Shown: positions 48,433-60,161, counted from the stretch's first letter. The stretch: DNA of 64,000 nucleotides from Pascua guehoae (GCA_001600415.1 BCJX01000002.1:2469300-2533299); one strand, 5' to 3'. The notes: generated from the letters alone by a model not told the origin. Program-made: numbers and translations.

Positions 48433-49523
48433 CCCGTAGAGTTTGTAGGTTTGTAGAGATGGAGAAGAACACCAGGAAAAAAACACAGGTTGTGGCATGC
48501 TGGGATGCATCTTATGGGAACAACGCCAGTGGCCATGGGAACACCCGCGCCGTCGGAGAACCAGTGCGTTAGTTGGCTCCTTATCATGGCCGTGTGTCAG
48601 CTCTAGTCGCTTTCCCATGCACTTTCCACCTCTGCTGCACTCATGCAAATGTTGTCAGCTGACGGTCCAGAGATTTGGCCATCTGTACCTGCTCGAACGC
48701 TAGCTGCTGCGCCAGCGTGAGTGTCTTGGATGGCCTGGGGGCCCCTTGGGGACTGGATGGGTTGGCGAGATTTATAGCTTGGATGTAGAGCAGGGCTAGT
48801 ATCGTGGCCAATACAGAGGACAGAGCAAGAGCAGAGTAGCTCGAGTACAGTAGTTAGAAGAGTGGTAGTGCTTGTGGTGGACACTTTTCGAAATGAGGCC
48901 TAGAGTACTGGGCGACTGAGCAGATGGATGAGATCCAGGGGTTTGTGCTACCGGTCTGTTTAACCGGAGGGAGCCGATCCCCGGATCGGCCCAGTGCAGT
49001 GCAGTCCACGACGCATGCAATGCATTCTGCGGGCCAAACACCAACCAAACCCTCCGACATCGACTTGTACTCATTTCCCCATTTTCTCAACCCCACCCCC
49101 GCCCATCGAAAAACAACCATGCCGCGGAGGAGCTACCGCGAGCACCGCGCCGCGCGCGCCGCCGCGGCGGGATATGGGTTAGTCTTCACTCACTTTTGTT
49201 GTCGCGGGCACGACAGACGTGTGCAGGCGGGCACAGGTAGACGTGGGCTGTGGTTTTTTGGGCGTTCCGTATCTCTCGAGGTACGGGTGGCATAGGGGGC
49301 GGGCGGGGGGCACAGCTTGGCCAAGGCCTGTGCGACGCGGCGACGCCAGTGTTGCCGACTGTCCCGACTGTCCGTCGGGGGCGACAGGTGTGCCCGGTGG
49401 GTATGGCCGGCGCGTGCAGTGTCGTGCGTGGATAAGCAAAGATTGCGATTTGAGAACCACAGAGTAGTTTGGTGTTCACACGTTTGCCAAGCCCATCTCG
49501 CTGCCGCCACCACCCAGTCCACC
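48433..49523. other. Region between sulfatase and membrane-protein genes
   Basis: About 1.1 kb. At 49119 an ATG in good context (aaacaaccATG) opens a short Arg/Ala-rich frame (MPRRSYREHRAARAAAAGYG) ending at a GTTAGT donor-like site. This could be a first coding exon of the next gene, since an acceptor at 49462 would join it in frame, but the support is weak. The rest is leader or promoter. Confidence 0.5.
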
Positions 49524-52078
49524 ATGCGCGCCCTCTCTGCGCTCAGCGCCGCGCGACACATGCTGACAGACAGGAGCGACGACCTCGACTCGCTCGCGTC
49601 CTTTAGCACGTATGGGTCGCAGACGACTCTGTCCTCGCTCGTCGGCACGCCAGTGGTGGCCCAGCACCCCTACGGCGCAGTGTACACGTCGTCGCTTGCG
49701 CCGCCCTCTGTCCGCCCCATTCGCCCACGGACAGGCTCGAGTGTGTCGGCGACGTTTTCGAGCTTCTCAAGTATGGGCGGCTCGCCGACGCCGGGCGGGC
49801 GCGTGCCGAGCCCGACATTGTCGACGCGGCTCGAGCGCGAGGTGCGCGAGCGCAACGCTGCCAACAACCACGGCAACCACGTCTCGCCATCACCCGTCCC
49901 GGTCACGGATGGTGCGGCAGCTACTGCTGCCGCCGTTCCCGGGAGTGCAGGTGCGCGGGGGACGAATGGGCCAGACCGACCTCGCGACGCGTCGGCAAAG
50001 GGGTCTGGACGAGATCGCCTCGCTTCACGGCAACCCCACTCGCCCGGAGGCCAGTTGCTCGACGCGGACGCCAAGCGCCGCCGCCGCGCACGCAACGAGG
50101 AGCGCTGGCTCCGTGCCCGCGCGCGCGAGGCTGCCCACGACGCCCCCATCCGCCGCTGGGCGCGGGCGGCACATGCGCGCATTGGGCCGCGCCCCGCCCT
50201 CTGGTCGGCCGTCGCGATTGCCCTCGTCGTGCGCGTCTTGCTGGGTGTTCTGGCGCTGTGTGAGTGCTGTGCCACTGCTGTGCTGCGGGAAAGGACGGGA
50301 CGGTGGGAGCGGCGACGTGGGACGGTGTGGAGCGGCGATCCGTGGCCCTCTGGTGACCATTGTGCATCGCCTAGGTTGTCGCCGGCTAGCGAGAGATGCC
50401 GGAGAGCATCGCTCCGATGTGATGGGAAAAACGAGCCGCCAAGACGGACACTGACAGCCACAGACTGGAGCACCGATGTCCAGCGCCGTTTCGCCGCCCT
50501 CGTCTCCGCTGCGCGTGCAACATGTGCTGCGCCCGCCAGCCTGTCTCCCATTCTGCGACGTAAGTGTTTCCCGAGCGTCCAGGACGTCCGCTGACAGGCA
50601 GCATTCGCAGGGCCATGCCGCACAGTGTACGTTTTTTGCTCTCCTCTTGGTGCCCGCCACGCTCGACCCCTCTTTTCACGGCTTCCGAAACTCCCGTCCC
50701 GCTGTCCTACTTGTTATCTCTGACGCACTGATGATGGAAGACTGACGCTCAGGCTCGCACCCACCAGCTCGGGCTCGCAGGTTCGCGCCTTTGCGGCTGT
50801 TCTCGCATTCCACCTCGCACTCGAGACTGTGCTGTGGTCGGCCGCACTCGGATGGGCGCTCATCGAGGGCTCGCACCAGCGGCGGGCGATGCGGACACGG
50901 ATCGGCGCCGCCATCTACCTCGTCGGCACGCCAGTGCTCGCACTTGCCGATGCGTCCTTGCTGCCGTGAGTGTGAGGTGCCAGTGACTTGGCATCTTCCC
51001 GCGCCCCTGTGGCGCACACACTGTACTGTTGCTAACAGCAGAACACGCACTCCTGCACTTGGCCTGACGGCGTGGTCACTCCTGCTGCTCAACTTGGGCT
51101 ATGACGGCGCCGCAGCTGCACTCATCGCGGCGGCAGTCTGGGTGTCGCCCGCGGGGACACCGTCGACGGCCGTCGCCTGCGTCCCTGGCTTTATCGTGTA
51201 CGCCCTCGGCAAGCGCGTGTGGCTCGCGGACCGGGGACGCGGCTACCTTGCTCGACTCGCAGTGGCGGCAGCGCTGGCGCTCGCCGCGCTTGAGGCCCTG
51301 CGTCCCGCGCCTCTCCGCGCCCGTGTCGGCTTTGTTCTGGCCGTCGTCAAGAACCCTCGCCTGCTCATGGACGTCGTCGACGTTGGGCAGCTGATCTCCC
51401 TCCGTGGCGCTCTGACGGTACGTTTTTGGCAAGACGCTGGCAGCTGCCACCTCGGCCCTTACCCGCTTACTGACCCCACCCCAGTTTGTCTCCCTCCTCC
51501 CCGTGGCGTACCTCACATTCCGCGCCTCGGTCGGTCTCCGCCCGCGCAACGGCGATCCTGTGCCGGCCGTCCCCGCGACCGTGCGCCTGCTCCCGCTCAC
51601 CGTCGCCGCGACCGCGGCGGCGGCCGCATTCCCCGCCCCTGCCGCACCCCTGCTGCCTCTGGCGCTTTCGTCGGCGCTCCGCGACGACGACGACGAGTGG
51701 GCCGTCGCCATCCAGGCCCACCACGTCGCGGCGCTCGCCCTATGGCCGCGCATGGGCAACCTCGTGCCCCTGGCCGCCGCCTACGTCCTGGCATGGGGAT
51801 GGCTCATTGGCGCAAAGCGCAATGCCCCCGACCCAATCCTCCGCGCCCATCAGTTAATAACCACAACCCTCGCTCGCCTCGCCCTCTTTTACCCCCTCCT
51901 CTCCTTCGTCCCATCCATACCGCTACGCATCCCCGCCGCGGCCTCGGCCGCCGCCACGCACCTCGTGACAGCGGCCGGCTGGGCACACACGGCCTTTGTC
52001 GCCGCCTCCATTGTCCTCCTCGTCGCGTGGGCAAACGCCCGCCTCGTCAAGACGGCGTGGGCGATTGGGGCTCTGTGA
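49524..52078 (+). CDS. Multi-pass membrane protein of unknown function
   Basis: I do not recognise the family. About 680 residues. The cytosolic-looking N-terminus is Ser/Pro/Arg-rich, ending in a basic helix (DADAKRRRRARNEERWLRAR). Then hydrophobic segments follow: LWSAVAIALVVRVLLGVLAL, FAAVLAFHLALETVLWSAAL, AIYLVGTPVLALA, LGLTAWSLLLLNLGYDGAAA, FIVYALGKRVWLA, LAVAAALALAALEAL, FVSLLPVAYLTFRASVGL, then a long Ala/Leu/Val-rich stretch and a final AHTAFVAASIVLLVAWANAR. That makes perhaps eight to ten membrane spans. At least four introns interrupt it, with clean GTGAGT/CAG junctions at about 50259-50463. The start chosen is ATG 49524 (ACCATGCG context); an upstream exon at 49119 is possible. Hydrophobic composition and consistent frame across introns support a real gene, but no function can be stated. 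Confidence 0.65.
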
Positions 52079-52458
52079 TCTCTGACCCGACCCGGCCCGA
52101 CCTGACCCGACCTAGACCTGGGCCCGAGCTCGTGACTTGGAACATTGGATCCATATTATGCATCTGCATTGTATACTAGTCTTGCCAGCGGGCTGGAATG
52201 TACACTGCTGCGAGTGCGGGCGAGCCGTGCAGGCCGAGTATGGTGTTGCTGGTCTGGGTCTTGCCGAGACTTACAACCCTTCTTCTGGGCACCCGCAGGG
52301 CATACTGTACTGCCGGATCGTGGTCCGCTCGGAGTATGACTTCCTCGCACAACTCGTTTGTAATACCGCGAGACGCTGCCAGTTTCCATAACAAACCCGC
52401 CTCCTTCGGGCGCTTGGTACGCCGTCGTGACCGGCAAAAGGAGTGCTAGATGCAGGAG
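52079..52458. other. Intergenic, 3' flank of the membrane protein gene
   Basis: About 380 bp containing a short gacccgacc repeat (52082-52113). No gene seen. Confidence 0.5.
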
Positions 52459-52574
52459 TACATTGTAAGGGAGTCGAACCCCTGCCGCGTCGACGGTCGC
52501 ACTGCCTCCTCGTCTGATGTGGACGAGGCGCGTTTCGATGGCAACGACGCATGATACCGTTTCACCAACAATGT
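52459..52574 (-). tRNA. tRNA-Gly (anticodon GCC) with long intron
   Basis: Minus strand: acceptor ACATTGT/ACAATGT (7 pairs), D arm GTGA-AACGGTA-TCAT, anticodon stem CGTCG/CGACG, loop TTGCCA with anticodon GCC, T arm AGGGG-TTCGACT-CCCTT, discriminator A. About 45 bases of intron lie after the base following the anticodon and contain a gcctcgtc/gacgagg self-pairing segment. The mature length is about 71, as usual for Gly. The acceptor begins with A rather than the typical G. Confidence 0.87.
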
Positions 52575-52982
52575 CGCTGTGGCTGGAATGCTGTTGGAAT
52601 ACAACTCCGGCCGCTCAACAAGATCAAAACCCTTTTGCTATACGGTAAAATCCCAACAAATGCTGAGACGGGAGAGTCGATAGTGCCAGGAGTCCCGCCT
52701 CGGCGATGACCTGTAGCTCAGTCCGGTGCCTTGAACACCGCGCTGCCTGACTTTTAGTACCATGATCTCCGTCAAGAAATATCGATACACAGGGAGGGGC
52801 CCAGGCAATTGTCTCGGCGACGTGTACATGCGCTGTGGCCGCTCCGAATCTCGACTTGCGTCTTCCAGCCCGCCATACACGCCATAACCGCCCTATCCGC
52901 CACTGCCACCCGCCTCCACGCGTCTGTATACACACCGACGCTGTACAGATGAATGCATCGCCATCCTGCTCTCTCGTGGCAT
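52575..52982. other. Intergenic, CCT8 3' flank
   Basis: About 400 bp. A segment at 52709-52724 reads gacctgtagctcagtc, reminiscent of a tRNA D arm, but no cloverleaf can be completed. Confidence 0.5.
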
Positions 52983-55647
52983 CTAATCTTCGTCCCAGTG
53001 GCCCTGCTGCTTGGGGGGCGCGAGGCCCGCCTGCTTTGCGACGATAATGCTGTCGACGCGGAGGACGCTAATGGCGGCCTCGGTGGCGAGCTTGATTGCC
53101 CAGTCCTTTGCGGCAAACGAGTCGAGGACGGTCCCGCGCTTTGTGTCCGTCGTCCTGCGGACGGCGGGGGGGGCGACGGCGTCAATGTCGACGCCGGCGT
53201 CTACCTGGCCCTCCTTGTGCGCGGCGTACAGGGCGCTCACGACGTCTTCGGCGGGCAGACCGGCGTTTTCGGCCAGTGTGCGGGGGACGACCTCGAGTGC
53301 CTCGGCCCAGCGGCGGATGCCGTGCTGCGCCAACCCGGGGGTCACGGACGCATAGTCTGCGACGCGCGACGCAAGCTCAATCTCGGTCGCGCCCGCGCCG
53401 GGCACGAGCCGCCCGTCGCGCATCAGGATGCGGACATTGTTGACGCCGTCGTCAATCGAGCGCTCCAGGTCGTCCAAGTGGTTGGCCGTCGCGCCGCGCA
53501 GCACAATCGTCGCCGTGCGCGTCCGCTCGCCGTCCTCCTGCCGGAAGACGGTCACGCGGTCGCCGCCAATCTCAATCGTCTCAAACACGTCCACCATACC
53601 CGCCTCCTCGGGCGTGGGTGCACCCAGGCGCGCAAGTGGCGTTGCGCCAAACACGCGGCACAGGCGGCGCAGGTCAAACTTGGACAAGACCTTGACGACG
53701 GCAATGCCCATGCGGTTCAGGTAGTGCAGCGCGAGGTCGCCAATACCGCTGCCTGCAATAACGAGCTTGACTCCAGAGTCGGCAATCTCCTTGAAGTACT
53801 GTGGGGTTAGCAACAGCAGGGGCAAACACAGCCTGTAGGAGTGACGGCGAACGATGACCAGAGGGTGGACGACAACTCGCCACGACAACAACTCGGCCAC
53901 ACCATACTCGTTCAGAGTCCACACAAGCCCAGCAGCATGCTGCCCAACCCCTGGTCATAGCCTCAGCCGCAGGGTTCGGTCCCCAAACTCATCATACCAT
54001 CCAGCCCCCGCTCCACACCACGTGCCAGCACTCCAACACTCACGCCCTCGAGCTGCTTCTCCTCTCCACGGGTAAAGTCGAGCAACTCGTCGGCCTTCTT
54101 GAGGAGGACGGTGCCTTTTGTCTCGGTCTGGGAAATGTCGAGGCCGCACGTGTACACGGCAACCTTTGCGTGCTTTGCGCTCTTGACAATGCCCTCTGGC
54201 TCGCGGCCAAAGACCATGCCGCGGACGACGCGGGACGCGTCCAGGCCGCCGCCGAGAATCTTGACGACACGGACCGAGTCGACATTAAAGTCGCGCGGGT
54301 TCTTGGGCATGACGGCGAGCGACGCCTCCGAGACGAGCTTGGCCAGGAAGTGCTCGTGGCCGGGCTGCTTGGATGCGAGTGCGGGGGCGATGGCCGCGGC
54401 GAGCTCGGTTGCGGTCGGGAGCGGCGACGTCGCGATGGTCGACGTGACGAGCTCTGGGCGGTTAGTTGGTTCTGTGGTTGGTAGGTGTAGGATACGCTGG
54501 TGGCTCGTCTCGTTGCCACCAGTCTCGGAACAGCAGGTCCACATGCAAAGACTGTCTGCCGTCACCAGCGCACTCAAACTACGTCCATGGGCGCCGTGGA
54601 GGCACGCAAACGGCCACGGTCCCAAACAATCTCCCCTGGTGCTGCCTGCACTTCCACCACCACCTCCACCCATAAAGTTACCCCCACGCACACCCATGAA
54701 GTTACCCGCACCCGCACCCGCACCCGCATCCGCACCCATAAAGTCAACCCCAAACCCATACTCACTCCCAATCTCTGTGCGGCCCTTTTCAAGCGCCATC
54801 TCGTACCCCTGAATGACCTCGCTGGGGTGCAGACCCATGGTGAGCAGGTGCTCTGAGCGCTTGAGCAGCTCGCCGGCAAAGATGAGGACGAGGCACGTCG
54901 CGTCGCCCATCTCGGCCTCCTGCGCGTGGCTCGCCATGACGAGCAGCTTTGCGGCCGGGTGCGCCACTTCGATTTCGCGGATAATCGTCGCCGCATCAGA
55001 CGTGACAAACAGCCGGCCCAGGTGGTTGATGATGAGCTTATTCCGTCCTGCGTGTTAGTTGTGCTTGTGCTTGTCTTGTACTTGTGCTGGTGCTTGTGGC
55101 GAGCTGTCGTTGTGTTGTCGTTGTGTGGTGGTGCTTGGGCTGAGCTGGCGAGCGGAGCGGTCTGCAGCCTCGGCCTCCACGGCGACAGTATTGACGCCGC
55201 ACGGCCTCGCGTCCCACGTCACGAGACGCAGTGGGGGAAAAAGTTGCCTGCCCACACCAGCCGTAGCCCCAGTCACAACTCGGCTGGGAGGCACAAACGT
55301 CCACGTACCATTGGGACCAAACGACGTGCGCACAATCTCGCTCAGCTCGCTCGTCGCGGCAATGTTGCGCAGCACAGCCTCCTCGAGACCAGACAGGTGC
55401 TGTGGGTCAGCTGGGTCCAACTCGTTGGATTGTGTCGTGTCGCGCTGTTGTGTTGGGACCGTAGGCAGCTAGCTGCTTTGCAACATGTTGCAACTCGCAA
55501 CTTGAACTTGCAACTTGTCGGGCCACACCACAACGTGCAGGGTGCAGTCACAGCTGCCACAGCTGCCACAGCTGCCCGGCAACAAAGGCATACCTTGTAG
55601 CCCTGCTTGAAGAGGTCGTTTCCGACCTTTGGGACCTTGAGCGACAT
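52983..55647 (-). CDS. CCT8: T-complex protein 1 subunit theta (CCT8)
   Basis: Subunit of the cytosolic TRiC/CCT chaperonin that folds actin, tubulin and WD-repeat proteins using ATP. About 550 residues. It starts MSLKVPKVGNDLFKQGYK, typical of theta; next exon HLSGLEEAVLRNIAATSELS and IVRTSFGPNG, then NKLIINHLGRLFVTSDAATI and MGDATCLVLIFAGELLKRSE (nucleotide-binding, normally GDGT; here GDAT). Apical domain: KILGGGLDASRVVRGMVFGR, FKEIADSGVKLVIAGSGIGD. C-terminal equatorial: LVPGAGATEIELASRVADYA, VDSIIVAKQAGLAPPK. Several introns, the largest about 54455-54763 and 55051-55340. The stop is TAG at 52983-52985. Family and subunit identity are secure. Confidence 0.97.
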
Positions 55648-55944
55648 GGTGGGGCGGGGTGGGGTGGAGAGTGGTCGACAAGGTGGACGAGGTGGACTGG
55701 CCCGCTTTGATCGCGAACTACGGTAAGGTCTCTGGGTCGGCGTGGATGACAGCGACGCGTAACAGCAACTGGAACCATCCATGCCATCTGGCATCCTCGC
55801 GCGAAATCTCCACGTGGCATGGTGCCACACTGCTCATAACGCCGCTGCTGGCTGCTGGCTGAGGCTCTGCCTCTGCCCATGTGCTGACAGGGTCCCCCAC
55901 GTGGGTGCCCCATGCTCTCCAACAAAAAGAATGAATGACTGATT
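55648..55944. other. CCT8 upstream region
   Basis: About 300 bp between CCT8 and the initiator tRNA gene; no clear elements beyond leader sequence. Confidence 0.45.
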
Positions 55945-56026
55945 TATCGCCAGCAGGTTTCGATCCTGCGATCTCCAGGTGTCATACGAATATGAGCCTG
56001 GCGCTTTCCCACTAAGCCATAGCGAT
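55945..56026 (-). tRNA. Initiator tRNA-Met (CAT) with short intron
   Basis: Minus strand: acceptor ATCGCTA/TGGCGAT, so position 1-72 is A:T as in eukaryotic initiators; D arm GCTT-AGTGGGAA-AGC; anticodon stem CCAGG/CCTGG; loop CTCATA with CAT; T arm GCAGG-ATCGAAA-CCTGC, with the A54/A60 T-loop typical of initiator rather than elongator tRNA-Met. An intron of about 10 bases sits after the base next to the anticodon. Discriminator A. Confidence 0.93.
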
Positions 56027-56704
56027 TGGAATCAAATCATGAAGACAAGCGTCCGGGATTGTATATAAAGATCCTCCTTTGATGCCCTGAGGACAACTTC
56101 CTGCCATTGTTGACATTCTCCCCTCAACACAGGCCCACATCGCGTTCAGAATTCAGCAGGCAGCCCCATACTCGCGATCATGGCGCTCCTTCTTGGTCGT
56201 GAGGCTCGCCTTACACAGACAATGCGAATACTCTGGCAGTACAGCTCTCCCTTGCACGTTTGTCGAGGATGGAGCAGATGCCACTGACTCGAGCGGCGGT
56301 TCCCAAATCGCCTCCGGGTTAGCGGTCATCGGTAAGCCTAGGCGGTTGGCGATATTGACGCGGCGGTAGCACAGGCAGGTGCAAGGTCAGAAATGGGCAA
56401 CTGGTGCTGCACCTCTGAACAGCACCCACGTATGTCCAAACGCGCCAAGCCGAACAGACGCCACTTGCACTTGGCCGCCGCCAGGTGCGAGCACCGCTCG
56501 GCGTTACCTCTCCACTCCGCGCAGAGCTGCAGTCTCGAATCGCGCATTTCGGACGCAGACGGCGAGGCGGAGTTTCCCAACCCATCCATCCTCGTCCCCT
56601 TGGTGCCCAACCACCCTATCCCTGCGCCTCCCTCCACCTCAGTACGCCATCCCACTCGTAGCCGCACCTCAGACGCACCCTGCTCGTCCCACGGACAAAA
56701 GGAA
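56027..56704. other. Intergenic between tRNA-iMet and tRNA-Lys
   Basis: About 680 bp. A tatataaag motif (56058-56066) lies just upstream of the initiator tRNA on the opposite strand. No gene seen. Confidence 0.5.
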
Positions 56705-56794
56705 AGCCTCGTATGGGGCTCGAACCCATGACATTTTGATCTTGCACGCTGAAGGAGTAAGAGTCAAACTATCTACCGACTGATATAACGAGGC
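56705..56794 (-). tRNA. tRNA-Lys (anticodon CTT) with intron
   Basis: Minus strand: acceptor GCCTCGT/ACGAGGC (7 pairs), D arm TATC-AGTCGGTA-GATA, anticodon stem TTTGA/TCAAA, loop CTCTTA with CTT, an intron of about 17-18 bases, T arm ATGGG-TTCGAGC-CCCAT. Body sequence is that of fungal tRNA-Lys. The discriminator is T, which is unusual for Lys. Confidence 0.9.
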
Positions 56795-57405
56795 GTGGTG
56801 CTGTCCCACGTCGTGCGGTTGGGCCGTGCGCAGACGCGAGGCCGGTGAGCCAAATGGAAGATGGGTAGTTAGAGCACAGGCAATCGGGTCTGCGGGGGTG
56901 TAGGTGGCAATGCGCAAGTGTAGAGCAGAGTAATGACGGCGCAGTTACCAAAGAGGCGCAGTATCGCAATACCGAGACGACGGCGTGGTACCCACTGCTT
57001 TACCCGAAAAGAAGGGTGGTGCTGGTGAGATTGGGTGCTGGGACCCTTGAGCATCCGTAGCTCCTGTAGTACCCGAGCTACAGATGAGTAGATTAGCCCG
57101 TCATTCACCGCATCAGTACCTCTGTCCCCCAACGCGGGAATGCCCCAGTAAAGCCGTAAAGCCCCTGGGGAGAAGCTCGACGGGCGCATGCCCACCGTAC
57201 TCGGGACCCGTGCGGGCCGTGCCCACGCCCCATGCTCCTTGGACGTCACCCACTCAGACTGTTCACATCACTCGCATCTCTCCGATGCCTGCCATGCTAT
57301 CGCAAGCTACAGCTAGCTGCTCCTAGCTCGCACAACTCGGGCGCGGGGGGGAGGGGGGAGCGCAGTCGGTACCCGTACTGGCTGCGTTGGGCTCCTCGAC
57401 ACAAC
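56795..57405. other. Intergenic, NOT2 3' flank
   Basis: About 610 bp, no gene supported. Confidence 0.5.
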
Positions 57406-59377
57406 TCAGTGCGCCGCCTGCATGTTCTGGTACGGGGCCTGGTTGTTGACAGCCGAGAGGACGCTGCTCGGGTTGGCGCTCGCGCTCGCGCCGCCACCGT
57501 TGGTGCTGCGCGAGGTCTCTTTACGGGCAGAGGTCTTTTCGGCGGCAATGGCGCCCGCGGGGCGCGTCGCCTCGAGCGTCGAGACGTCGACGGTAAAGTC
57601 GGCACCCGTCTCCTGGCGCGACCACGTGCCCGGGTTGAAGACGGTGAACGGCCCGCGAACGGCGGCCGGGTGGGTCGAGGCGTCGGCGTGCAGGTCAATC
57701 TGCGACAGGGGACCCGAGGTCATCCACACACGAATGTCCGTGTTGAAGCGCCAGCCGCGGTTGTACAGCTCCTCGGCCGCCATGAGTTGGACGACGTCTT
57801 GAGGCGCCGAGTAGAAGATGTAGAAGAGGGTTTCTTCAGAAAAGTTGGGCAGCTTGGTGTCGACCGGAGGCGGGACGACGTGGTAGCAGCTGGGAATGAC
57901 GTACATTTCCTCAATCTGCGGCGGATGTTGCACCGAGTTTGGTTCGGCCCAAGGCGTGACGAATGACGAGTATAGGGGGCTGACAGAGTTAGCGCACCGA
58001 GCTTGCTCCAGCTGCGTCCAAACCCACTCTGTGGCAGAGACGCTGACGCCGAGCTCTTCGAGGTCCTCGCCAAACATGAGCATCCCGCGGTCGCCCTTGC
58101 CCATCTGGGTGCGGATTTCATATAGCAGTGCCTTGAGACCCCATTTGTCGACTGGGGACGACAGAATCTGTTGTACGGGGCGCACGAGGGGTTCGCTTGG
58201 ACGGGATGGCGATTGACGCGCCCACGTCGAGTCGGAGTTTGAGGGTGGGCCGCCCACAGAGCTAACGAGCGCTTGGTTTGTAGATGGCGTGGCCGACGTT
58301 GACTGGGATGTACTGGGGCCGTTCAACGATGCTTGGGGTGAGCTCGACTGTGCCGATCCTGGTCCGGCGCCCAGCTTGAGCATGTTGACGAGCTGTTGGC
58401 ATCAGCACCATCTCCGTCACCTGCAGCAAACACGTGAACACCCACCCTTGCGTCCTTGTCTCCCAGTGCGGGGAAGTCGTCTCTCAATCCCCCTTCCCCG
58501 GAGGGTGCGCCGTTGGCCTGCTGTGCAGATGACGAGTTAGGCCCAGCAAGCCCAGGAGGCGGTGGAGGCGCGAGTCCAGAGTCGAGCTGCTGGTGCTGCG
58601 GTTGCTGCTGCTGGAGATACAGTTGCTGCTGCAAATGGCCTTGGTTTGATCCGCCCTGCGAGGGCTGAGCCTGCGTGGCATATGTCGCGTTCGCATTGCC
58701 ATGTTGGCTGTGGCTCGCATTTAACGACCCAAGGGCGGGAAAGTCGTTTGGATCTGCGCGTGTCAGGTGCGCCCATGTTGTACGGAGGCAGTTGTACCAC
58801 GGGACCAGCGTGCAAGCCACGCGCGTGCAGTGAGGTGACGCAGGAGGTCACCACAGTGCACAAAGAGTCACACAACTCGTTCACAACAGAACTGCCGTGC
58901 TCTCAGTTTGCAAGTGATGTACCGGATGGGCACAAAGAACTCCAAGCACTTGGCTGTCGCTTCTCATCGTCGTGCCTCCCCCTTCCGCCTTCCCCGGGTA
59001 TTCACTCCCACAACCTGCTGTGCCCCCCCGGCACACATGTGTGTCAACCCACCCGCTCCTCGTCCGCCAAACCCGGGCGGTCCGGCTCGTCCCAGTGCGC
59101 TGGGGAAGCCGCCCTGCATTGATTGCTGCTGTCCGAGGACGCGGCTAGACTGCTGCTGTCCCGTGCTAGACGTGTTCTGCCCCGAGGCAAAGTACATGCC
59201 GTTGGCTCCGCCGGGAGCAGAGGGTGGTCCGCCCTGTACTGAGCGGAATCCGGCGGGCAGCGCTGCCTGTCGTGGCTGGGCTAGACGCGTTAGAAATGCC
59301 TGGCGTAGGGGTGGTTGGACCGATGGGGCCGAGTCGCGGTCCCCAGAGTGGGAGGGCTCACCACCTGGCCGATTCAT
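57406..59377 (-). CDS. NOT2: CCR4-NOT complex subunit NOT2 (CNOT2/Cdc36)
   Basis: Scaffold subunit of the CCR4-NOT deadenylase and transcription complex. About 560 residues. The N-terminal half is Q/G/S-rich and contains two PALG motifs, ADPNDFPALGSLNAS and RDDFPALGDKDA, as is common in NOT2. The NOT2/3/5 domain: VDKWGLKALLYEIRTQMGKG, MFGEDLEELGVSVSATEW (intron near 57978-58023), WAEPNSVQHPPQIEEMYVIP, SCYHVVPPPVDTKLPNFSEE, TLFYIFYSAPQDVVQLMAAE, ELYNRGWRFNTDIRVWMTSG, FTVFNPGTWSRQE. It ends NMQAAH after a fungal-specific Ser/Ala tail. Start choice: Met at 59377 (MNRPGGEPS) has A at -3; an in-frame Met at 59437 would add an HHHHHH-containing segment. Identity is secure. Confidence 0.92.
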
Positions 59378-60161
59378 GCTTGTCTGGTGGTGGTGATGGT
59401 GATGAACAGAGTTTGGGTTGGGGCGTTGTTTGTGCATGCGCAACGGGGCAGCGAGCGCAATGACGAGGTTGAGAGTGGTGTCGAGGTGGTGGGACGCGTT
59501 GTAAACGGCGAGAGAAACGCGACGAGTGCACAGAGCAAAGGCGAGGATGGCACACAAAAGGCGACACGAGACGACCAAGTGGAGGCGCGCGACAGCAAGG
59601 AAAGGGGTTGAGCGGCGAACAGGGAAACAGCGTCAGTATATTCAACGACCCAGAGGTTGGAGGCGCGGGGATTGCGAGCACGCATTGTCTCGGCAGCGGC
59701 GTTGGGGGGGCGAATGCTCACTCGATGTGTCGAGGGTGGATTGCGGTAAAAGAAGGGGTGTACGAGGGTGGTGATGGAGAAGAGACGTTGTTGGATATTG
59801 GTTGTCGCTTGTTCGTCATGAAAGCGCTACCACGCACCCACCATACAAGGAAAGGGAAGGAAGGCTCACACTCGCCTCTGCCAACTGCCAACGCTACTGC
59901 TGGCTCGGCTGGCAGGCAGGCAGGGCAGGCTGCGCGCGGGTGGCCTGCCTGCTGCCTGCCTGCCTACCTGCCTGCCTGGGTGGGGGTCACAGCGGCCAGG
60001 TGGCACTCCACCACACACGGTGAACGGCCCTTCGGCATTAGCCAATGTGGCACTTGGATACTCTTGCATTCAACCCTTCCTCGCCTTCCCCTCCACCATT
60101 ACTCACTCTAGAAGTCACCTTGGTTGTTGCCACCACCATCGCAACCTCACTGTTCGCTACC
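59378..60161. promoter_or_regulatory. Divergent promoter region of NOT2 and SF3B5
   Basis: 784 bp between two outward-facing genes. Includes a GC-rich near-perfect inverted repeat of ggcaggcaggcag / ctgcctgcctgcc type at 59911-59964, about 200 bp before SF3B5. No TATA box seen. Confidence 0.55.
59911..59964. repeat. Inverted GGCA/TGCC repeat
   Basis: ggcaggcaggcagggcaggc and gcctgcctgctgcctgcctg are nearly reverse complementary with a 12-base GC-rich spacer, so a long hairpin could form. Confidence 0.8.

Noticed and set aside
52700..52760. Possible second tRNA (gacctgtagctcagtc)
   Set aside because: No matching acceptor, anticodon or T arm could be found nearby.
52953..53810. 285-codon open frame on the plus strand
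   Set aside because: Antisense of CCT8 coding sequence.
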